Below are positions 56,088 to 64,000 of a stretch of DNA of 64,000 nt, piece by piece. A program made the position numbers and the translations under genes. Position 1 is the stretch's first letter; each line of letters begins with the position of its first letter. This DNA comes from Calamus simplicifolius (taxonomy: Eukaryota > Streptophyta > Magnoliopsida > Arecales > Arecaceae), in the NCBI GenBank assembly GCA_900491605.1, contig UESW01003835.1:403525-467524 (forward strand). The letters run 5' to 3'. Under the pieces are notes generated by a model, which was given only the letters and a program-made list of their open reading frames with translations, was not told the origin of the DNA and made no database searches.

Positions 56088-57478
56088 ATAACGTATCTAA
56101 ATTAATCATCTTCCTAAAAAAAAAAAAAAAAAAAATTTAAATTCAAGCTCTTTAGCTATTTTTTAGTAGCTCTTTTTTCATTTTTCTTGAGTTGCTTGTT
56201 TGAACGTCGAAAAATCTTCATCGATGCAATCGATTTTCAAAAACTTTTTTTTATAAAAACTTTGTTCGGAGGAAGGCTCTTCGTTTTTCGATCTCCGAAG
56301 AGCGCGATTTGACGGCAACAGGCGGTGCATTTTCTTCTGCTTAATTCCTTGAAGGCTTCCCTTGGGTTGGCCTCGCTTTGCGAGGTCTGCATAGACGTTA
56401 TCTCAGGCCGGCCCGTTGATCACCAAGGAGGAGGCTCCTATCTCATTCGATATGGCTCTTGGGAGGGAAAGAGAGGTAGAGGTTAGGTTACGGTTGATGG
56501 GAATAGATTTATAATTAATCATGAATCTTAATTTGTTTCAAATTCTCTCAATCCAGGTTTTGGATTTTAGATGAAATCAGCATTAAATTCTAATCTTATC
56601 TAAATAAATATTTGGAATCAGATTCAGTTATTTTGATTCCATGTTTTTCCTATGGATCAAACGAGTAATGGACCCCAAATACCTCGATCTGTGCTTGCGA
56701 AGGCATTGGGCTAGCCCTGGATAAATTAAATTCACAGTGGCTATGGTAGAAGGAGACTTGTACGGTTACTGATTGGCTGGATTTGAAAGGCAAATGTAAC
56801 TTCTACCGTCACAGGTCGAGCTGTCCAAATCTTGGAAAAATTGGGATTAAGCAAATTCAGTGTATCTTAACCGGGTCTAATCTAACCAAAATGGAACTTA
56901 AGCTGGGCTAGGCTCGATCCAAGCAAATAATAGAATTGGGGCTAAGTCTATAAAAGAACCAGGTCAGATCCTGCCCTTGGAACATGGTCTGATCCAGCGC
57001 ACAACCCAGTCTGACCGTGATCATGAACCTAAGATTTTTAAGTGCAGCACAAAGAACCAACTTAAATTGTCCTAATCCAGTATATGGGAGCTAGGAAAAT
57101 CTTTTGAAGTCATATCAATGACCTAAGATTGAGTCTTGCCTTTTAAAGGATTACAAGCATTTAGAGAAGGATAATCCCTTTTTCGTAATACTTAGTTAAA
57201 AGAAAGGAAGAGTCGTATTATCGAGATTTAGTTGTATAAAGTAATGCCTTTAAGATCAGAACAAGGGCTAGTACTATGGAACCATCCACAGGTTGAAACC
57301 ATCCACACGTGAAAAGAAAAAAAGAAAAAATAAATAAAGGAAAGAGGAATAATATTAATAAAAAAGATAAAATAACAATTCAATATCCTTTTCTTTTTTT
57401 TTTTCTTCTTTTCCTTTTTCCTTCTTTCCTTTCTCTCTTCTTTCTATCTTTCTTTCATTCTTTATTTTTTTTTCATTA
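56088..57478. other. Non-coding DNA, no gene seen
   Basis: It contains a poly(A) run near 56117-56138, AT-rich sequence and a pyrimidine-rich stretch (57390-57470). No exon of CDC48 or other gene could be recognised. Confidence 0.4.
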
Positions 57479-57483
57479 CTTCC

Positions 57484-58295
57484 TATTGACGCCTAGTCAC
57501 CTCCCTTGAACGCCAGAAAAACGAAGGTCCTCCTCGCCGGACTCCTGTAAGAAAAGTCCCTAAACCGGATGTTCCGATGGGGATCCTTCGACACTCAAGT
57601 TAGTCACTCGGAAACATACAAGAGTTAGCTAGCAGAAGAAAGCCAGAGAGTTAGGGTTCAGGATCCTTTCCTCGTTGTAAATGTGAGCTTTTATACCTGG
57701 TCTCCCTTCCTCCATGCTTCCAGAAGGTTACCGATTTCATGAGATCCCCATCCGATAACGGACAAAAAGGAGAGGCTGAAAATGATAGGTCGTATCGTTA
57801 CTGTACGTCAGAGGTGTCCTGCTTGATTTGCCACCCGCCAATACGGTCTTACAAGTGTCGGGCGGCCGTGACTGCATCAGGTACGTGCCGTTAAGAGGTA
57901 TGGCTGCATGCAGCCGCAGGCGAGTGGTGTGTCGTACACTGTAACAGAATATGGCCATGCGTAGTCGCAGACGAGTGATTGGCCATACGCCGTAACGGGG
58001 TATGGCCACGTACTGTTATGGACGCGTGGTGGTCCATACGCCTTAATGAGGCATGGCGATGCACCGTAGCAGGCGAGTAGTGGGCCATGAGGGCATGTCA
58101 GGTGGCCCGTTGCTATAAGCTACCGGTCCCAAGGGCCAAACCATGATGGATGCCCAAGGCTGAGGCTGAAGCTGGGCTAAAGGAGGCCGAAGCGGGCCTC
58201 GGAGGTTGGCCTCGGAGGTGGGCCTCGGAGGTTGGAGTGGGACGCTGTTAGTCTCCTTCACCGTTAACCTTGACGGTGCTGGATCAACCATATCA
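57484..58295 (-). mobile_element. Left LTR of element F
   Basis: TATTGACGCC ... CAACCATATCA on +, 812 bp. A degenerate GCAGGCGAGTGGTG/CCATACGCCGTAACGGGG repeat of about 50-60 bp fills 57890-58090. Confidence 0.8.
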
Positions 58296-58849
58296 GATGC
58301 CCCCTCGCCCTTGAGACGGAGCGGGTCCACCTTGGCGAAGCGAAAGGGGTGTCACCTTCCTAGTGGCTGATCCCCGTCCGCTGCCAACTACTTCCGGACA
58401 CGTGTCTCTGGATGCTACGATAACTTAGCGCGGGCAACTTGAGGGATGTGAAGGGGCAGCCGCTATGTCCGTCCGATCTACCGCGATAGCCCTCGAGGCG
58501 GGGTTGTCCTTTTGAAAATTACGAAAAGCGGCCGCCATCATTGCCATCATGGCGCTGGCGTCAGCGGTGTCCCATCATTGGCCGGAGGCGATTTGTTCCA
58601 CATACCGAACGCCTGCCGAGGTGGCCCAGCCTATAGCGGGAGTCCGCATGGCTGGCAAATCGAGGCAGGACGATTTGAAACTTGACAAAACCCAAGCGAA
58701 GGCTAAATACTCGTCACTTTGCTTCAGTTATCTTCTTCCTCTGGTCCTCTGCTCCCTCTGCAACCTGAGAATCGCCCCCCGCCATTTCTTTCTCCAAGTT
58801 AGCCTTCTGTCCTTCCTGATCCTTCCTTCCTCTTTCCCAAACTTTTGTC
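58296..58849 (+). promoter_or_regulatory. Upstream region of the antisense gene, element F
   Basis: Polypurine complement (58296-58320), GACACGTGTC G-box at 58397-58406, and a GATTTGAAACTTGACAAAAC block (58671-58690) matching the TATA region of A and D, but with TATA lost. Confidence 0.55.
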
Positions 58850-61042
58850 ATGGCCTCCTCACCATCTTGGACTTCTTCTGCTCCCTCTGACAATCGTATT
58901 TCTCCCTCGAGGCTTCGTGCCTCTTCATCTCCTTCTTCTTCATGGTCCTCTAATCCGGAGGACCATCTTCCCTTATCCCAACGACCGGCTGCTGGCAGAG
59001 CTCCTGCAAGGGGATGCTCGGCGGCGGCCGGCCGGGCCCCAGCGAGGAGGCGCCAGGCGGCGGCCGGTGCCTCTTTGAGGGCGAGGGCGGAATCCCCGGA
59101 GGAGACCGCCTCCACAGTAACGGGTCAAGACTTAGCCAAAATTAGGGCTCGTTACCAGGTACCCCGAGATGTCGGGCTCTTCCTTCCGACTCTCGATGAC
59201 AGGGTGGTCTCCTCTCGGCCCGATAGAGTGGTCGTTTACGAGATTTCCCTTAGGTTAGGCCTTCGTCTACCCTTTCATCCCTTTTTATTAACCTTTTGGA
59301 CTATTACTCTTTGACTCCTGCTCAACTGGTCCCAAACTCCCTTCGGACCGTTTGCGCCTTTCTTATCCTTTGCCACCACCTCCAAATCACCCCCCGACTC
59401 TCTCTCTTCCGCTGCTTTTACACCCTCAGGCAGCAGAGGGGTTAGTGGCTATTCCAACCCCAACCCGGTCGGGTCCTCAAGCTTCTTCTCCTTACCTCGG
59501 TCAAGGGATGGAAATCCTGTTTCTTTTTTGTTGACCTTGATCAAGTCAAGTCCCGGTGGGGGGACCCCGACCTCCGACCCAACATGAACTCCACCGTTCT
59601 CCCAGGAGATCAAGAAGCGCTGGGGCAATTGTTGACTGACAACATCCCCAGATACAGCTTGTTCTGTCGGAGCACAACCTCCAGCTGGCGGGCCTCACCA
59701 CACAGAGCGGTGAGTAATAGACGCCCCAGCACTTAGCCAAATTGCCCCTTCTTCCTCCTTCTTCTCTCTTCTTTTTCTTTTTTTTTAACTCCGACTGATG
59801 CTGTGCAGCAATGAAGCCTCCGACCGCCATGGTCAAGAAGGCCGCAGTCAAAAGGATGAGGGCCCGAGGCCGCCCGAGAGTGGGGCAGAAGGCACCAGCC
59901 CCAAAGCGTCCTTCTGTGCGGGTATCTCCGCCGGCCGAGCGGCGCAAGCCTCCACCAGCCCCGGAAGTGGACCTGACGGCTGACACACCGCCAGAGGAGG
60001 CAGCGGCCGAGGGGGCGACGATGGAGGAGCCGGCGGCGATGGAGGAACCTCAAGCTCCTAACGAACCTGCCCCAGCCGAAGTAGACAAGAGTTGGGGGGA
60101 AGGGCCATCAGGGGCGGCGAGCCCGCCCCCCGAGCAGATGCTGACGAGCAGCCCTCCGCACGCCGAGCTGGAGTACTTTGGGACCACCGAGGGGAACAGG
60201 GCTGGGCCGATCCCTCGCAGTTTTTCTTTGATAAACGATGGGCGTCGGGCAGAACAACTCATGTCCTACGTCGTTCAGCCTGATATTCAAGAGGAGCTCC
60301 AAACCCTGGGGGCGAATAGGTTCTTTCGGGAGGTCTTCTCAGCTCTCATTCGAGTAAGTATTTTTTCTTCTTGCCCTTAGTTTAGAGCACTTAAGCAATT
60401 TGCATAGCTGACACTCTGAGTGCAGGTGACCAACTCCATCATGCTCGCTCGGGAGGCCATCGACGAGGGGGAATCTGTTGCCCGCCAAGTCCAGCAGGAT
60501 GCCGAGGACGCCCAGGCCCGAGCCGAGGCTGCGGAGAAGGCCTTGGAATTGGTAAGGGCCGAATGCGCCGATAAAATAAAGGAGGCTGAGAGAAGAGCCA
60601 AGGCCGAGGCCAACCGATGGCGGGCGGCGCTCAACCAGCTCACAGAGGCCAAGGGCGCGATTGAAGCCCGAAACCTCCATATAGCCGACTAGAACTCGGC
60701 CATTCAGGAGGCCGAGGATCGGGCGAAGCGGGCCGAGGAAGAGGTGAAGGCCATGGAGGCCGAGAGGTCGGCAGCAGTCTCTCTAGCGATGGAGAAGGAG
60801 GCCCGATTCGCTGAGGTGGAGGCTTCTGCCAAGGCCAGGGTTGCCGCGGTCGTGGAGGAGTTCAAGGCATCGGAGCACTTCACCCACGAGCTGGTCGAAG
60901 CTAATGCAGATTTCTACGTCCAGGGGTTTGACGATGCCAAGGAGAAAGTTGCCCGAGTTTTGAACCTCCCCAGGTCATGGACATCGAGCCGGACCAAGAG
61001 TCCAATGAGGCCTCGGATGGCGAGCCCGCGGCCGGACCTTGA
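58850..61042 (+). pseudogene. Antisense three-exon gene of Tat element F
   Basis: Exon 1 (58850-59709) starts MASSPSWTSS; the gypsy-type transposon domain is interrupted by a one-base loss in a T-run near 59285. Intron 1 59710-59808 (99 bp). Exon 2 59809-60353 (MKPPTAMVKKAAVKRMRARG, Pro/Glu-rich). Intron 2 60354-60425 (72 bp). Exon 3 coiled coil to TGA 61042, with a TAG near 60690 and a shift near 60970. It retains the FKASEHFTHELVEANADFY segment also found in D. Confidence 0.8.
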
Positions 61043-61067
61043 TTTTGTAGTTCATTTTTGTTTTTGT

Positions 61068-61125
61068 ACTAAGTTCGACTTGGTCGGCATTTTGTATACA
61101 CTAATGTTAATGAAGTATAACTTTT
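61068..61125 (+). terminator. Hairpin plus plant poly(A) signals of the antisense gene (F)
   Basis: TCGACT-T-GGTCGG (61078-61087 region, G-U pairs at two positions) then GCATTTTGTATACA and AATGAAG. It corresponds to the elements in A, B and D. Confidence 0.5.
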
Positions 61126-61339
61126 CCATCAATGAAACTTCTAACTGTGATCTCTTCTTTGAGTCCCTGGGTTGCTGACGTGGGACCCTTAAGGGCTTCG
61201 TCAGCACCGAGGGGCAGCTTTTATTTTTCATGCAACTTCAACTTAGTCATATAGGGCAGGGCTCTTTTGGGAGAGCTAAGGGAGACGGGTCGTGTCCACC
61301 CCCCGGGGACTCGGCTTCCGAGCACCGATGAAGCATCGA

Positions 61340-62390
61340 TCTTGGGCCGCCGAGAATGACTCGGACTTCTTGAATCCGATGGTACATCGAATCTTCGATG
61401 CCAATGGTACATTGGGCTTTTTGTTAAGAGCCGATAGTATATCGGTCCGTCAGTGGTACACTGGGCTTTCCATGCCGAGTCTGGCCTCGGGCTTTTTGAA
61501 TCCGATGGTACATCGGGTCTTCGTTGCCAATGGTACATTGGACTTTTTTGTTGAGAGCTGATGGTACATCAGTCTGCCAGTGGTACACTGGGCTTTCCAT
61601 GCCGAGTCTAGCCTCAGGCTTTTTGAATTCGATGGTACATCGGGTCTTCGTTGCCAATGGTACATTAGGCTTTTTTGTTGAGAGCCGATGGTACATCGGT
61701 CTGCCAGTGGTACACTGGGCTTTCTATGCCGAGTCTGGCCTCGAACTTTTTGAATCCGATGGTACATCGGGTCTTCGTTGCCAATGGTACATTGGGCTTT
61801 TTTGTTGAGAGCCGATGGTACATCGGTCTGCCAGTGGTACACTAGGCTTTCCATGCCGAGTCTGGCCTCGGGCTTTTTGAATCCGATGGTACATCGGGTC
61901 TTCAATGCCAATGGTACATTGGGCTTTTTTGTTGAGAGCCAATGGTACATCGGTCTGCCAATGGTATCTGGGCTTTCCATGTCGAGTCTGGCCTCGGGCT
62001 TTTTGAATCCGATGGTACATCGGGTCTTCGTTGCCAATGGTATATTGGGCTTTTTTATTGAGAGCCGATGGTACATCGGTCTACTAGTGGTACACTGGGC
62101 TTTCCATGCCAAGTCTGGCCTCGAGCTTTTTGAATCTGATAGTACATCGGGTCTTTGATGCCAATGGTACATTAGGCTTTTTGTTGAGAGCCGATGGTAC
62201 ATCGATCTGCCAGTGGTACACTGGGCTTTTCATGCCGAGTCTGGCCTCGAGCTTTTTGAATACGATGGTACATCGGGTCTTCAATGCCAATGGTACATTG
62301 GGATTTTTTTGAGAGCCGATGGTACATCGGTCTGCCAGTGGTACACTGGGCTTTCCATGCCGAGTCTGGCCTCGGGCTTTTTGTTGAGAA
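61340..62390. repeat. 127-bp tandem array between pol and the antisense gene (F)
   Basis: About eight copies, spaced 127 bp at 61752, 61879 and 62005. Each unit contains GAATCCGATGGTACATCGG, GCCAATGGTACATTGGGC and GTGGTACACTGGGC, so it is itself built from three related sub-units. Confidence 0.9.
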
Positions 62391-62485
62391 GCTGAGATGC
62401 TTAAACCTCTGTTTATTAGTTTCAAGTGCGGCGTGGGAGCCCCAAGAGAATACAATCGCAAAATTTCATAGAAAGAAAGAGTACG

Positions 62486-62716
62486 CTACTGATAATACCG
62501 ACGGAGGTTATCGGCATTCCATGTCCACGGGAGCGGCTTTTCGTCCAGCTCTTCTATTTTGTACGCTCCGTGGCGGAGTGCCTCGGTGATCCGGTAGGGT
62601 CCTTCCCAGTTCGGTGCTAGCTTGCCCCCTTCCGTCGGTTTTGATATTTCAGCTTGACGAATGACAAGGTCCCCCGGCAAGAAGGCCCTTGGGCGGACAC
62701 GAGCGTTGTAATATCC
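62486..62716 (-). pseudogene. Pol C-terminus of element F
   Basis: Only the integrase end remains (YYNARVRPRAFLPGDLVIRQ ... NADNLRRYYQ). It breaks off at 62716, where LTR sequence begins. Confidence 0.85.
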
Positions 62717-63240
62717 TCGTCCGATAACGGACAAAAAGGAGGGGCTGATAATGACAGGTCGTATCGTTACTGTGCGTTAGAGGTGTCCTGCTTGATTTGC
62801 AACCCGTTAATACAGTCTTACAAGTGTCGGGTGGCCGCGACTGCATCAGGTACGCGCCCTTAAGAGGTATGACCGCATGCAGCTGCAGGCGAGTGGTGTG
62901 TCGTACTCCGTAACGGGATATGGCCATGCATAGTCACAGGCGAGTGATGGGCCATACGCCATAACGGGGTATGGCCACATACTGTTATGACGTGTGGTGG
63001 TCCAAACGCCTTAATGAGGCATGGCGACGCATCGTAGCAGGCGAGTGTGGGCCACGAGAGCGTGCCAGATGGCCCATTGCTATAAGCTACCGGTCCCAAG
63101 GGCTAGACCATGACAGATGCCCAAGGCTGAGGCTGAAGCTGGGCTGAAGGAGGCCGAAGCGGGCCTCGGAGGTTGGCCTCGGAGGTTGGAGCGGAACGCC
63201 GTCAGTCTCCTTACCCTGACGTGCTGGATCAGCCATATCA
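62717..63240 (-). mobile_element. Right LTR of element F, truncated
   Basis: Corresponds to 57748-58295 of the left LTR and ends CAGCCATATCA. The missing inner part was lost with gag-pol. Confidence 0.85.
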
Positions 63241-63245
63241 CTTCC

Positions 63246-64000
63246 TTTACATAACTTTTTTTTTACTTCTTTTCTATATTCAATTGAAATAAACTTCTCT
63301 AGTTTTAAAAATCTTTTCAAATTTCAAATATATAAAATTCCTTTAATTTAGAGAATGAATTATTAGAAAAACTTTTGATCTCAATGAATAATTTATTTTC
63401 TAAGCTAATATATTAGTTACGTTAAATAAATTTTTTTTGCATAATTGTATTATATATATTTTTTTGAATAATTAGGTTCTAGCTTTTCTGAGTAATATTA
63501 TTAATTTCTTATTTTACTAGTTATTACGATTAAGATTCGCAATAGATATTTTAATCACCAAAGATTGACTGGTGCATGGGCTATACACCAGGAGACTTAA
63601 TTTTAGGATAAGGTTTATTGCGTCATCTTGATTGCCCGTCTGTGGTCGTGTTAAAAGATTGATAAAGGACTGAGGTTATCCCCTTCGACGTTAATGCTGT
63701 TGGTAAATTATTCCTAGGTAAATTGCTCTATCCAGTCCTTAGCTTAACTTTTCTTCTCTATCCTGAAGCTTTATCCATTTCTGGCTTTCTTCGAAACTCG
63801 AGTAATCCCAAATGCATGAACCAAAGAATGAGACCAACTCACGATATCAACTTGCTGACATATTTGGACGGAGCAAAACTCTAAATCTTCTTTAATAAGA
63901 CTAATTCTTTACAATAAGATTAATTCTTTAATGCCCATCCTAAGGAAGATTCCGGCGACCTTTTCTTTCTGGAACTAGCAGAAAATCGTTTATACCAAAC
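63246..64000. other. AT-rich flanking DNA, no gene seen
   Basis: Target DNA of element F. No ORF, repeat family or RNA gene recognised. Confidence 0.4.

Larger units (their letters stand above)
57484..63240 (-). mobile_element. Tat-lineage element F, internally deleted, with 5-bp TSD
   Basis: Flanked by CTTCC (57479-57483 and 63241-63245), a perfect 5-bp TSD. Left LTR 57484-58295, antisense gene on + 58850-61042, 127-bp array 61340-62390, a short pol end (62486-62716), then a direct jump into the right LTR (62717-63240). gag and nearly all of pol are deleted. The left LTR starts TATTG where TGTTG is expected. Confidence 0.9.

Noticed and set aside
61450..62202. 250-codon ORF with repeated MYHWQ-like blocks
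   Set aside because: Frame through the 127-bp array; not conserved in A, B or D.

Overview
The window is plant nuclear DNA made almost entirely of nested, decayed transposable elements around one broken host gene. Spliced genes, plant-type retrotransposon lineages (Tat, Tekay/Del chromovirus and Sirevirus), hAT, CACTA and Mutator-like DNA transposons, TATA-box promoters and plant poly(A) signals all point to an angiosperm. A monocot, perhaps a palm-like genome, is my guess and not something the sequence proves.

Layout from left to right. (1) 1-4848: the 3' end of a Tat-lineage Ty3/gypsy element (A, + strand). It holds the last codons of pol, a 24-bp tandem array, an antisense spliced gene and the 3' LTR. 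(2) 4849-5650: a minus-strand Ty1/copia remnant, followed by AT-rich DNA without genes. (3) 7425-7821: the only plausible intact host gene, a 74-codon minus-strand ORF with its own TATA box and poly(A) signal. (4) 8102-14574: a 5'-truncated Tekay-type chromovirus (C, minus), fused at a 5-bp microhomology to (5) 14570-21288: a 5'-truncated Sirevirus copia (+) with pol, an env-like ORF, multiple polypurine tracts and a 3' LTR. (6) 21289-29098: a truncated Tat element (B, minus) with its antisense gene. (7) 29099-29955: a CACTA terminus and a complete Mutator-like foldback element. (8) 29970-55628: a minus-strand CDC48/p97 AAA-ATPase pseudogene, split by a full-length Tekay element (E, 30181-39319) and by a Tat element (D, 40449-54447) that itself carries a hAT transposon (46386-49750). 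(9) 55630-56087: an LTR fragment inside the CDC48 D1 Walker B region. (10) 57484-63240: an internally deleted Tat element (F) with a perfect 5-bp target-site duplication (TSD), then AT-rich DNA to the end.

The two strongest observations are these. First, elements D and E are both bounded by direct repeats of CDC48 sequence (about 585 bp and 143 bp) instead of 5-bp TSDs. In each case a proper LTR end lies on one side and a short microhomology on the other, which suggests one-ended integration completed by microhomology repair, or an assembly artefact. Second, all four Tat elements carry the same antisense gene: three exons, encoding a domain of the putative gypsy-type transposon kind followed by a coiled coil. 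It has a conserved upstream region and a 3' hairpin whose stem is kept by paired substitutions, immediately before plant-type polyadenylation motifs. Pol and this gene are convergent, and the DNA where they meet is a tandem array whose repeat unit differs in every copy.

No element looks competent: all carry stops, frameshifts or truncations. Boundaries are read from sequence comparison by eye, and percent identities were not computed.
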